Assembly (NCBI RefSeq): GCF_002407245.1
Contig: NZ_CP010681.1
Span: 868,001 to 932,000 of the forward strand
Direction: 5' to 3'
Length of the DNA stretch: 64,000 nt
Source of the DNA: Phaeobacter piscinae
Lineage (GTDB): Bacteria; Pseudomonadota; Alphaproteobacteria; Rhodobacterales; Rhodobacteraceae
Shown one piece after another: positions 9,063-17,048 of this stretch. Under the pieces are notes generated by a model. That model saw nothing but the letters and a program-made list of their open reading frames with translations, did not search any database and had not been told where the DNA came from. A program made the position numbers and the translations under genes. Numbering within the stretch: position 1 is the stretch's first letter; each line of letters opens with the position of its first letter.

Positions 9063-10199
9063 TCAGCCGCCGCTGGCCAAACTTTCGACGCTGGCGATGG
9101 GGGCCAGCGGGCTGGCCAGCAGGGAAATCGTCTTGGTCCACTGGGCGTAGGGCGCCTCTGTCACGTAGAGCGTATCGGAATCGCGGATCACAAAGTCGCG
9201 TGCCACAAACAGCCCGTTGGGTTTGGTCAGGTTCAGCACATAGACCAGCCGCTGCGCGCCGATCAGATCGTTGCGCCCCAAGACCTGATTGGCGATTTCA
9301 GCAGGTTCATTGCGCAACACAAAGACGCCGGTGGGATCCGACGCGGTGGAGACCAGACCGCCGACCTGCGCAATCGCTTCAAGCGCGGAGAGGTTCTGGC
9401 TTTCAAACGGGACGCGCGCCTGCGCGCTGGTGGCGCCCAATGCGGTGAAGGAGCGGCTGTCCTCTTCCACCAGGATTTTGTCCCCGCCGCGCAGGGCAAT
9501 GTCCAGCTCTGGATGTTTGAAGAGATCCTGGAACCAGATGGTGCCACGCTCGGCGCCACGAATGACGGTGATCTGGGCGTTTTCAGGCTCAATCGCGACG
9601 CCGCCTGCACGGGCCAGCATGGTCGCCAACGTCCGGGTGGGGCGTTCAATCGGGTAAACGCCCTGCCCACCTACGGCCCCGGTCAGGCTGACGGTTGCGC
9701 CATCGCCTGCAAGCCGGCGTACCTGAACCTGTGGGTCCGGGGTCTGGTCTTCCAGTTTCTTGGTGATGGTGCGGCGCAGCTGATCCGGCGTATTGCCCGA
9801 GGCGCGCAGCCGCCCAGCATAGGGGACGAAGATGAAGCCGGCACTGTCGACCTGGACTTCTTCCAGAACCGTGGCATTGGTTGTTTCAGCCGCCAGCAAC
9901 CCGTCGTCGACGTTTTCCCAAACCGTGAGGCCAAGAACGTCGCCGGGGCGGATCACATCGGAGGTCAGCCGACCGGCGCTGCGGAAACTGTCAGAAAATC
10001 CAAGCGCCGGCACAACAGCGGTTGCACGGGTGACGCGGTCATTGACCGAGACGATGAAGGCATCGCCTTCTTTTTGCACGGAACCGGCGTAGATCTGACG
10101 CTTGTTCGGGCCGACCTGGGGAAGGCCACAGGATGCTGCCAGCGAGACTGCGGCCAGAATCGCAACCGGTCGCGCCCATTGAAAGGGAACGGTTTTCAC
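9063..10199 (-). CDS. Polysaccharide export outer-membrane lipoprotein (Wza/KpsD/BexD family)
   Basis: A 378-residue lipoprotein with lipobox LAASC (Cys24), a polysaccharide-export domain (IRPGDVLGLTVWEN near residue 85, then VDSAGFIFVPYAGRL), and soluble-ligand-binding beta-grasp repeats (LTGAVGGQGVYPI, and FTALGATSAQARVPF). This is the outer-membrane channel family for capsule and exopolysaccharide. The flanking kpsS and kpsC suggest it exports a Kdo-linked capsule. The inner-membrane ABC transporter and the polysaccharide co-polymerase are not in this window. Confidence 0.93.
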   Translation of the reverse strand: MKTVPFQWARPVAILAAVSLAASCGLPQVGPNKRQIYAGSVQKEGDAFIVSVNDRVTRATAVVPALGFSDSFRSAGRLTSDVIRPGDVLGLTVWENVDDGLLAAETTNATVLEEVQVDSAGFIFVPYAGRLRASGNTPDQLRRTITKKLEDQTPDPQVQVRRLAGDGATVSLTGAVGGQGVYPIERPTRTLATMLARAGGVAIEPENAQITVIRGAERGTIWFQDLFKHPELDIALRGGDKILVEEDSRSFTALGATSAQARVPFESQNLSALEAIAQVGGLVSTASDPTGVFVLRNEPAEIANQVLGRNDLIGAQRLVYVLNLTKPNGLFVARDFVIRDSDTLYVTEAPYAQWTKTISLLASPLAPIASVESLASGG

Positions 10200-10295
10200 T
10201 GCTCGGTCTCCTCGACCTATTATTGTTTTGCCTCAAGTTTTGGGGCCAAGCTAGCGCAGTGTCTTGAAAAAATCCAGCCTTAGAGATGTGGCGCT

Positions 10296-11588
10296 TCAGC
10301 TCACCACACGCAACTGTTGCCGCGGTGCCGCTGTCCCCTGCATCAGCGCCTGATAGGGGTCTTCTGCCGCCAGCATCATATCCACCACCTGCCGCAGCAG
10401 TTGACGGCGACCCTTGCGGGAATAGAAGCCACCGGGAAGTTGCGAGGTTTCCAGAAGATAGCGGCGATAGTCCTTATAGGCGCGGTTGTCCGGCCTTGCG
10501 GGCGCGGCGAAGAAGTCCGCCAGTCGTTGGGTCGAAACAAACTCTGGTTTGTCATAGACAGCCTTGCCGAACACCTTCAGCGGGATGCCGCGCCAGAGCA
10601 CCTGCTGACCTGCGGTTGAATTCACGGTAACAGCTGTGCGGGCCTCGTTCAGCAGGGCGGCCAGTTTGCCGCCGCGCACGTAATGCACGCGATGTTCCAG
10701 CCCGTAGCGTTTGGCCAGCTGACGGACGGTGCGCCGGATCGGAACCCGGCCGTCCTCAAGCGGATGCGCCTTGACGACGAGGTGGTGATGACGTGGCGCA
10801 CCCTCAGCGAAGCCTTGAAACACGTCGGTCAGGAAATCCGTCAGGCTGGCAAAGGGCGAATGCTCCTGAAAGGCGCTGTCATGTTCCAGTTGCAGCAGCG
10901 CCAGGTGGTAGGGGAAACCGCCGTTGCGGATGCGTCTTGTGGCGACCCGACGCTCAAGTGCCTGGAACGGCATCAGCAGCAGGCGGCGCAGATATAGTTG
11001 AAATTCGCGGGTGACCGGCAGCGCCCGATGGGGGCGGAACTGGCGGTAGCCACGATTGAGCAGCATGACAAAGCCATGATAAAGCGCGCCGTAAAAGACA
11101 TGCTGCCGGGTATCGCCCCAATGGGACGGCGGCAATGGTGCCTCCATGTCGGACAGGGCAAGGGCCGCAGTCATCTGCGTGACCGGCATGTCCATCAGCC
11201 GGGAATGCCCGTTGGAGCCCTCCCGTTCATAGGTGACCCAGTACGGGCGCAGATAACCTTCCTCAAACACATGCACCCGGATGCCGCGTGCGCGCGCAGC
11301 GGACACCGCTGTCGCGTGGATCGGACGGGTGTCGCCGTAAAGCACCAGATCGGTAATCTGACGATCACCCAGAACCTGTTCGAGATGTGCGGGCCAGTCC
11401 TCCGGTGTGCCGCGATAGGGCAGGTAGCTGGTCTTGTCGCGCCAGAACGCCTGATCGCCCGCATTGAAACCGACGCGCCAGACAGTGCAGCCAGCCGCCT
11501 GCAGCATCTCTGCCAGACTGGCGAAGAACGGCCCGTGGGGGCCTTGCAGAAACAGGAAAGCGCGCTGTGGATCGTCGGTCTTGTGCAT
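10296..11588 (-). CDS. kpsS: KpsS-type capsule Kdo transferase
   Basis: A 430-residue capsule-synthesis protein. Features matching KpsS/LipB are the start FLFLQGPHGPFF, GFNAGD, LVLYGDTRPIH, FEEGYLRPYWVTYE, a KAHPLEDG motif and the late TVNSTAGQQVLWRGIPLKVFG. KpsS adds the first Kdo to the phosphatidylglycerol acceptor, after which KpsC extends the linker. It is the first gene of the minus-strand capsule group; 96 bp separate it from the lipoprotein gene. Two copies of GGCTTAACC lie 35-60 bp upstream of the start (11623 and 11640). Confidence 0.9.
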   Translation of the reverse strand: MHKTDDPQRAFLFLQGPHGPFFASLAEMLQAAGCTVWRVGFNAGDQAFWRDKTSYLPYRGTPEDWPAHLEQVLGDRQITDLVLYGDTRPIHATAVSAARARGIRVHVFEEGYLRPYWVTYEREGSNGHSRLMDMPVTQMTAALALSDMEAPLPPSHWGDTRQHVFYGALYHGFVMLLNRGYRQFRPHRALPVTREFQLYLRRLLLMPFQALERRVATRRIRNGGFPYHLALLQLEHDSAFQEHSPFASLTDFLTDVFQGFAEGAPRHHHLVVKAHPLEDGRVPIRRTVRQLAKRYGLEHRVHYVRGGKLAALLNEARTAVTVNSTAGQQVLWRGIPLKVFGKAVYDKPEFVSTQRLADFFAAPARPDNRAYKDYRRYLLETSQLPGGFYSRKGRRQLLRQVVDMMLAAEDPYQALMQGTAAPRQQLRVVS

Positions 11589-11833
11589 AATGGGTCAAAT
11601 ATATCCCGATTGTACAAACAATGGCTTAACCGCTAATTCGGCTTAACCACATCTGCGGTCTAGGGTAGGGCGCCGGGCCAGCGCAAGGCAAGAGCGGCCA
11701 TCGGTGTCGGGCAATTGCAGGGCGGGGCGGGTTCATCCGGCAACAGCGGGGCTTGCCGCGCGGCGGTCCAATGGCTACCAGAGAGGCGCCGGCCGATCAA
11801 CACGGCCACAACCGCATTTGCAGGAGCCCGCCC

Positions 11834-12427
11834 ATGTTCACAGGCATCGTCACCGATATCGGCATCATCACCGAGCTGGAGCAGCAGGGCGACCTGCGGG
11901 CGCGGATCAAGACCGGCTATGACACCGCCACCATTGATATCGGCGCCTCGATTGCCTCCGACGGCGTTTGCCTGACAGTGATCGCGCTGGGGGACGATTG
12001 GTATGACGTGCAAATCTCGGCCGAGACCGTGTCCAAGACCAATATCGGCGGCAATGGCTGGACCGTTGGCAAGCGGGTCAATCTGGAACGCGCGCTGAAG
12101 GTTGGTGATGAGTTGGGCGGCCATATCGTGTCAGGCCACGTCGATGGGGTCGCCGAGGTGGTGGACATCCGCGATGAGGGTGACAGCACCCGTGTCACCC
12201 TGCGCGCGCCGCAGGATCTGGCACGCTTCATCGCACCAAAAGGGTCGGTTGCGCTCAACGGGACTTCACTGACTGTGAATGATGTGGTGGGCTGTGATTT
12301 CGGCATCAATTTCATCCCGCACACCAAAGAGGTTACAACCTGGGGGGATGTTGCTGTCGGTGATGCGGTGAACCTGGAGATCGACACGCTGGCCCGCTAC
12401 GTCGCGCGGTTGAACGAAGCAGGCTGA
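11834..12427 (+). CDS. ribE: Riboflavin synthase (alpha chain) RibE
   Basis: Dismutates two 6,7-dimethyl-8-ribityllumazines to riboflavin. The 197-residue product starts MFTGIVTDIG and shows the two tandem lumazine-binding repeats, the second marked by GSVALNGTSLTVND and the C-terminal NLEIDTLARYVARL. The ATG at 11834 has AGGAG at 11822 and matches the family start; an upstream in-frame ATG is inconsistent with family alignment. It continues the plus-strand rib cluster interrupted by the capsule genes. Confidence 0.97.
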   Translation: MFTGIVTDIGIITELEQQGDLRARIKTGYDTATIDIGASIASDGVCLTVIALGDDWYDVQISAETVSKTNIGGNGWTVGKRVNLERALKVGDELGGHIVSGHVDGVAEVVDIRDEGDSTRVTLRAPQDLARFIAPKGSVALNGTSLTVNDVVGCDFGINFIPHTKEVTTWGDVAVGDAVNLEIDTLARYVARLNEAG

Positions 12428-12790
12428 TCCGGGTCACCTACGCCGACTGGAACGACCGTCTACAGCTGAGGCAAACGGCTCCCGCCCCTTGTCACGGCAC
12501 CACAGGTGCCGCGCAGAGCGTTGGGCCGAGCGCGCCGCCTTGGCGGCGCGCGTCAGCGCTTGACTGCAGGGCGACTGGTAGGACGGGACGCTGCCGCGTT
12601 GACGATCCAACCCGCCAACTGACAGGCCTGCTGCTGACGGCGACGCCGCGTCCGGGCCATGGTCTGCCGCATGCGGGGCTGGTATTTGCGGGATGGCTGG
12701 TCTATCCCGCTTTGGTATCCACGGCCTTGCTCGGGGCTGTGGGGGTCGCATAGACCGCTGTCCACGACTGCCCACCGAAAGGTTGCCTGA
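12428..12790 (+). other. Intergenic between ribE and ribBA, no convincing gene
   Basis: No ATG/GTG/TTG-initiated plus-strand gene is supported. The frame from 12628 to a TAG at 12751-12753 reads like a proline-glycine turn followed by a hydrophobic helix (GLVFAGWLVYPALVSTALLG), but the open frame extends back to ribE with no usable start. A perfect 10-bp GC hairpin lies at 12530-12551 (GCGCGCCGCC, TT, GGCGGCGCGC) without a T run. I looked for the conserved FMN-riboswitch blocks (ACCGGCGGT and similar) and did not find them. Confidence 0.5.
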
Positions 12791-13912
12791 ATGAGCTTTG
12801 AAACACCGGGGCCGATTGAAGCCCAGCTGCGCGATGCAATCAGCCCGATTGAAGAGATCATCGAAGAGGCCCGCCAGGGGCGGATGTTTATCCTCGTGGA
12901 TCACGAAGATCGCGAAAACGAAGGCGATCTGGTGATTGCCGCCGAATTTGCGGATGCTGCGGCAATCAACTTTATGGCGACTCACGGACGAGGGCTGATT
13001 TGCCTGCCGATGACTGCAGAACGGGTTGATGCGCTGGGGCTGCCAATGATGGCTGTGAACAACTCCTCGCGTCATGAAACCGCCTTCACCGTGTCAATCG
13101 AGGCGCGCGAGGGTGTTTCGACCGGGATTTCGGCAGCCGACCGCGCCCTGACCGTGGCGGAGGCCATTAACGAGAACAACACCATGGCATCGCTTGCCAC
13201 ACCGGGCCATGTCTTTCCGCTGCGGGCGAAGCGGGGCGGGGTTCTGGTGCGGGCGGGCCATACCGAGGCTGCGGTTGATATCTCGCGCCTCGCCGGGCTG
13301 AACCCGTCCGGGGTGATCTGTGAGATCATGAACGACGATGGCACCATGTCGCGCCTGCCGGAGCTGGTCACCTTTGGCAAGACCCATGGGCTGAAGATTG
13401 GCACGATCAGCGATCTGATCGCCTACCGGGCGCGCAACGACAATCTGGTGGTTGAAACCTCGCGCGAGACCGTGACGGCCGAGATTGGTGGTGATTGGGA
13501 GATGCGCCTGTTTACCGATCAGACCCATGGCATCGAACATGTGGTGATGATCAAAGGCGATATCACCACGCCGGAACCTGTGCTGACCCGCACCCACGCG
13601 CTGCATGAGGCGACCGATCTGCTGGGGCTGGGTCCCAAGTCGGCCCGCCAGTTGCCCCGCGCGATGGAGTTGATCGCCGCGGAAGGGCGTGGTGTGGTCT
13701 GCCTGTTCCGTGAACCGCGCAGCGCGCTCTATGCGCAGGACGACGAGGGCCCGCGCACCATCAAACAGACCGGTCTGGGCGCGCAGATCCTCTCAAAAAT
13801 GGGGCTGCAAGAACTGGTGCTTCTGACAGATTCGCCCTCCACCACCTATGTTGGACTGGATGCCTATGGGCTGACCATTGTTGGCACCAAACCTCTGTTG
13901 AAGGACGCTTGA
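12791..13912 (+). CDS. ribB: 3,4-dihydroxy-2-butanone-4-phosphate synthase with degenerate GTP cyclohydrolase II-like domain
   Basis: A 373-residue RibBA-type fusion. The RibB domain (1 to about 205) is intact: metal-binding VDHEDRENEGDL (36-47), RHETAFTVSIEA with STGISAADRA, and GRAGHTEAAVD-like segment. It makes the four-carbon unit of the lumazine ring. The C-terminal 165 residues have the RibA fold (late TGLGAQIL, LTDSPSTTYVGLDAYGL) but lack the three zinc cysteines expected where the sequence reads LTRTHALHEATDLLGLG, so GTP cyclohydrolase activity is unlikely. It is followed after 1 bp by ribH, so is clearly part of that transcription unit. Confidence 0.93.
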   Translation: MSFETPGPIEAQLRDAISPIEEIIEEARQGRMFILVDHEDRENEGDLVIAAEFADAAAINFMATHGRGLICLPMTAERVDALGLPMMAVNNSSRHETAFTVSIEAREGVSTGISAADRALTVAEAINENNTMASLATPGHVFPLRAKRGGVLVRAGHTEAAVDISRLAGLNPSGVICEIMNDDGTMSRLPELVTFGKTHGLKIGTISDLIAYRARNDNLVVETSRETVTAEIGGDWEMRLFTDQTHGIEHVVMIKGDITTPEPVLTRTHALHEATDLLGLGPKSARQLPRAMELIAAEGRGVVCLFREPRSALYAQDDEGPRTIKQTGLGAQILSKMGLQELVLLTDSPSTTYVGLDAYGLTIVGTKPLLKDA

Positions 13913-13913
13913 T

Positions 13914-14465
13914 ATGGCTGCACATGAAACCCACTACACGCTGGACCGCCCGACCTTTGACAAGCCGGTGAAGCTGCTGATTGTCGTCGCCCCTTATTAC
14001 AAGGACATTGCCGACAATCTGGTCGCCGGGGCGCAGGCGGAGATTGAGGCCGCAGGCGGCACCTGTGAGCTGATCGAGGTGCCCGGCGCGTTGGAAGTGC
14101 CCACCGCCATCGCAATCGCCGATCGCAGCTCAAACTTTGATGGCTATGTGGCGCTGGGCTGTGTGATCCGGGGCGAAACCACCCATTATGAAACCGTCTG
14201 CAATGACAGCAGTCGCGCAATTCAGTTGATGGGGTTGCAGGGGCTGTGCATCGGCAATGGCATCCTGACCGTGGAAAATCGCAAGCAGGCAGAGGTCCGC
14301 GCCGATACCAAAGATCAGAACAAGGGGGGTGGCGCTGCCGCTGCGGCCTTGCATCTGATCGCGCTGACGCGTAAATGGGGCGCCCAAACCAAGGGAGTCG
14401 GCTTCAAGGCCCCTTCCGAGGCCATCAGACTGGCCGACTCAGATAATGGACCCACCACCGCATGA
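13914..14465 (+). CDS. ribH: 6,7-dimethyl-8-ribityllumazine synthase RibH
   Basis: Condenses the RibB product with the pyrimidine to give lumazine. The 183-residue protein has the family motifs VPGALEVPTAI, ALGCVIRGETTHYE and GILTVENRKQAEVRA. It carries a longer C-terminal tail (about 30 residues past the usual core) that ends over the nusB start, the two genes overlapping as ATGA. The operon order ribBA-ribH-nusB is standard. Confidence 0.97.
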   Translation: MAAHETHYTLDRPTFDKPVKLLIVVAPYYKDIADNLVAGAQAEIEAAGGTCELIEVPGALEVPTAIAIADRSSNFDGYVALGCVIRGETTHYETVCNDSSRAIQLMGLQGLCIGNGILTVENRKQAEVRADTKDQNKGGGAAAAALHLIALTRKWGAQTKGVGFKAPSEAIRLADSDNGPTTA

Positions 14466-14953
14466 CCACCTCGGACAGCCAGGGCGCCGCTCGCAAGGGC
14501 AGTGACAAGCACAAGATGAAATCAGCGTCCCGGCTTTATGCCGTGCAGGCGCTGTTTCAGATGGAACATAGCAATCTGACCTTTGACAAGGTCATCGTCG
14601 AATTCGAAGACCACCGGTTTGGTGCAGTCTATGACGGCGATGAAATGGCTGAGGGCGACTCCAAGAGCTTTCGCAAGCTGATTGAGGGCGCGGTCAACGA
14701 ACAGGCCAAGATTGACCAGATGACCGACCGTGCGCTGGTGGCCAAATGGCCGATTGCCCGGATCGATCCGACGCTGCGCGCCTTGTTCCGTGCCGCTGGC
14801 GCTGAGTTTCTGACGGGTAAAACCCCGCCCAAGGTGGTGATCAACGAATTCGTCGATATTGCACGCGCCTTCTTCCCGGAAGGGAAGGAGCCGAAGTTTG
14901 TGAACGCCGTGCTGGACCACATGGCCCGCGAGGCAGCGCCCGAGGCCTTTTGA
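14462..14953 (+). CDS. nusB: Transcription antitermination factor NusB
   Basis: An all-helical RNA-binding factor that works with NusE (S10) on boxA in rRNA transcription. The 163-residue product shows SASRLYAVQALFQME near the N-terminus and the C-terminal NEFVDIARAFFPEGKEPKFVNAVLDHMA, both diagnostic. Translationally coupled to ribH (ATGA overlap). A terminator at 15035 ends the unit. Confidence 0.97.
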   Translation: MTTSDSQGAARKGSDKHKMKSASRLYAVQALFQMEHSNLTFDKVIVEFEDHRFGAVYDGDEMAEGDSKSFRKLIEGAVNEQAKIDQMTDRALVAKWPIARIDPTLRALFRAAGAEFLTGKTPPKVVINEFVDIARAFFPEGKEPKFVNAVLDHMAREAAPEAF

Positions 14954-15034
14954 GGCCCGCTTGGCAGGCGGCGTCCCTTGGTAACGGGATGCAAATAGCC
15001 AGGTGAAGATAGAGCGTCATGTGAGGACAATTGG

Positions 15035-15062
15035 AAAGCGTGCCCCAGTGGCGCGCTTTTTT
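15035..15062 (+). terminator. Terminator of the rib-nusB operon
   Basis: Stem AAAGCGTGCC with GGCGCGCTTT (one wobble), 5-nt loop, followed by a T run, 82 bp after the nusB stop. Confidence 0.85.
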
Positions 15063-15188
15063 GATTCTGCTTCCGAAGGCGAGCGTCAAAGATCGGGCGA
15101 CATGCGTCAAATTCCGCCGGTCCGCCATTTGCCGCTGGACGCCCCTGCAAAGAATGCTACCGTTTTCCCTGTAGCAGGAGGGCGTTTT

Positions 15189-15518
15189 ATGCCGAAGCTG
15201 GTGAGACTCTATATTCAGAATGTGGTGATTGGCTTTGCCATCGCCGGGGCTTTTGTCGGGATGCTGTTGTGGTTCAATGTAATGAACCTTTGGCATCTGG
15301 TCAGCACATCGGACAGCGGGTTGCTGGCGGTTGCGCTCCTGTGGTTCATGAACGGGATCGTCTTTGCCGGGGTGCAGTTCGGCTATGCGGTGATGTCGCT
15401 CGCAGGGAAAGACGATGGCCCGCGGGGCGGAATGCGCATCACGCCGGATGTGAAACGTGAGATGATCCCGGTGCGGGTCCCCGCCGAGAAAGCCACCAGA
15501 CAGCTGCCGCGTCGCTGA
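15189..15518 (+). CDS. Small membrane protein, unknown function
   Basis: A 109-residue protein with two predicted membrane helices (about 8-30 and 43-68) and a basic soluble tail (GMRITPDVKREMIPVRV). The ATG at 15189 is preceded by AGGAGG; the frame is open further upstream, but that extension would cross the nusB terminator, so the shorter form is preferred. I recognise no family. It has its own terminator downstream. Confidence 0.75.
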   Translation: MPKLVRLYIQNVVIGFAIAGAFVGMLLWFNVMNLWHLVSTSDSGLLAVALLWFMNGIVFAGVQFGYAVMSLAGKDDGPRGGMRITPDVKREMIPVRVPAEKATRQLPRR

Positions 15519-15568
15519 CCCTTAGTCTGCAGTGGATGTGGCTTGGGCACACTTGCCCCCAATCGACC

Positions 15569-15601
15569 AGCCGTGCCTCTCTCAGGCGCGGCTTTTGTTT
15601 T
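15569..15601 (+). terminator. Terminator after the small membrane protein gene
   Basis: Stem AGCCGTGCC with GGCGCGGCT (one wobble pair), 7-nt loop and a T-rich tail. Confidence 0.85.
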
Positions 15602-15604
15602 GTC

Positions 15605-15845
15605 AGATCGAATTGTGGTGGGATGCGGCGGGACCACCAGTCAACCGTGCGGTTTTGATTCCCGAGGACCTGTATGTACAGGTGGGCGCCAGGTAAAAGG
15701 ACCAGGGTCCGAACAGAGCCAGCTCCCTCGGAATTGCTTAAGGCCACTGGAATGCTACCTGTCACGAGAAGGGCAGAACCCGCCTCCGCTCTAACTAGGG
15801 GGCGGGCAGGGGGGAGACAAGGGGGTGGCCCAAGTCTTTTCATGC
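15605..15845. other. Structured-looking intergenic, possible unassigned RNA
   Basis: No credible protein gene lies between the terminator at 15601 and mmcB. The stretch contains several short inverted repeats: GTGGT/ACCAC near 15614-15636, AACCG/CGGTT near 15645-15656, a perfect ACCTGTA-TG-TACAGGT hairpin near 15669, an enclosing CCGAGG/CCTCGG pair, and CCCGCCTCC/GGGGGCGGG near 15779-15807. I could not match it to tmRNA, RNase P RNA, SRP RNA, 6S RNA or a cobalamin riboswitch by conserved motifs. The strand and ends are unknown. Confidence 0.3.
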
Positions 15846-15923
15846 CGTTGGTCACCGCAGAGCAATCAGCGCCGTTGACAGGGCGTGATCAAACGATTGG
15901 TCCATGGCGTGGACTTGCTATTT

Positions 15924-15938
15924 GTTCATGAATTGTTC
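15924..15938 (+). promoter_or_regulatory. LexA (SOS) box of mmcB
   Basis: GTTC-N7-GTTC with the 7-nt spacer ATGAATT, an exact match to the alphaproteobacterial LexA consensus, ending 11 bp before the mmcB ATG. Confidence 0.85.
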
Positions 15939-15949
15939 ACATTGCCGCC

Positions 15950-16405
15950 ATGGTACAGGATCTTGCCCCCGGTCAGCGTCTTGCGCGCGGCGTGGCGCGT
16001 CATATGGCGACGCTTGGCTTTGTCACAGTTGAGGAATTCGTCCCGGCGCGCGGTCTTCGGGTTGATGTTATGGCGCTTGGCCCGAAGGGCGAGCTATGGG
16101 TGGTGGAGTGCAAGTCCAGCCGCGCCGATTTCCAGTCCGACAGCAAATGGCAGGGCTATCTGGAGTGGTGCGACCGTTACTTCTGGGCCGTGGATCTGGC
16201 GTTTCCGAATGAGCTGTTGCCGGATGACAGCGGGCTGATCATTGCAGATGACTACGACGCGGAGATTGTCCGCATGGCGCCGGAGCAGAAGCTGCCCGCC
16301 GCCAGACGCAAAAAGCTGATCCAGAAGTTCGCGATGGATGCGGCCAGTCGCCTGCATCGGTTGCGTGATCCCCAGCCGGGTGCGGCTGGGACCTGGGGTG
16401 TCTGA
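15950..16405 (+). CDS. mmcB: DNA repair protein MmcB
   Basis: A 151-residue protein of the MmcB family, a nuclease-fold DNA-repair factor described in the alphaproteobacterial SOS response (mitomycin C sensitivity). The PD-(D/E)XK-like core is visible: LRVDVMALGPKGELWVVECKSS with the acidic and lysine residues, then WCDRYFWAVD and a C-terminal basic helix. An exact LexA box sits just upstream. There is no Shine-Dalgarno motif between that box and the ATG, so a leaderless or short-leader mRNA is possible. Convergent with the small 16426 gene. Confidence 0.88.
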   Translation: MVQDLAPGQRLARGVARHMATLGFVTVEEFVPARGLRVDVMALGPKGELWVVECKSSRADFQSDSKWQGYLEWCDRYFWAVDLAFPNELLPDDSGLIIADDYDAEIVRMAPEQKLPAARRKKLIQKFAMDAASRLHRLRDPQPGAAGTWGV

Positions 16406-16425
16406 GGGCTGGTTCGGTCCCGAGA

Positions 16426-16614
16426 TCAGGTGTTGAGGGTGCGCGCGGCCTGAGCGGCTGCCATGATCTCTTCGGCGATTTCATTGGCCTCTTCCGGGTC
16501 GAAATCCATCGGGATCTCGATGCCATCGGCTTCGATGAAAATGCGCACCATGCCAGCATCGGTGGGGCCGATCTGCATATTGGCTTCGATGTCACGCTCG
16601 GTATTGATGCTCAT
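16426..16614 (-). CDS. Small acidic protein (DUF6324-like)
   Basis: A 62-residue acidic protein (EADGIEIPMDFDPEEANEIAEEIMAAAQAA) with no membrane segment. It resembles a short family widespread in Rhodobacteraceae that I recall as DUF6324; that name is from memory. The ATG has a GAGTG motif upstream on the minus strand. No function can be inferred. Confidence 0.65.
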   Translation of the reverse strand: MSINTERDIEANMQIGPTDAGMVRIFIEADGIEIPMDFDPEEANEIAEEIMAAAQAARTLNT

Positions 16615-16831
16615 GCGGCACTCCTGTCGTCGGGCTTGCGTTAGCTGGTTCTGCTAGCTTGCCAGCAGTCTAAAGGCAAGAACCCGCCGCCGCCAGACGG
16701 GGTATGTCAGACGGGGTATGTCTGGGTGCGCGCGACCCGTCCCATTGGCGGCACATCTCTGCACATTGAGGGTAAAAACTTGCGGCTTTCCTCTTGCGCT
16801 CTCATCGCCCCTGTATTAAATCGCCCTCAGT

Positions 16832-16908
16832 GCCGCCTTAGCTCAGTAGGTTAGAGCGCCTGATTGTGGATCAGGAGGTCCCCCGTTCGAGCCGGGGAGG
16901 TGGTACCA
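16832..16908 (+). tRNA. tRNA-His (GTG)
   Basis: A complete 77-nt cloverleaf including encoded CCA: acceptor GCCGCCT/AGGTGGT, D arm AGCTCAGTAGGTTAGAGC, anticodon arm CCTGATTGTGGATCAGG with anticodon GTG, and T arm CCCCCGTTCGAGCCGGGG. The discriminator is A73 and the base before position 1 is T, so there is no encoded G-1; this is the known alphaproteobacterial form recognised by its divergent HisRS. Confidence 0.97.
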
Positions 16909-17048
16909 CTCTCCACCCCAAGAAAATCGCGGCTTGGACAGAAACCGGCTCCAGCCTTTGCTGCGTTGGTTTCATCTTTATCGTGTGAATTCAAAGCTTT
17001 CTCAAGCCTGTGAGGCTCTGTCGGTTGACTTGTGACAGCCGCCTTGCG

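Noticed and set aside
12428..12790. FMN riboswitch before ribBA
   Set aside because: None of the conserved RFN blocks is present on either strand.
15640..15670. tRNA gene suggested by GGTTTTGATTCCCG
   Set aside because: The T-stem does not pair and no D or anticodon arm is found.
15700..15790. Cobalamin riboswitch suggested by GGCCACTGG
   Set aside because: The B12 box and the surrounding conserved order are missing.
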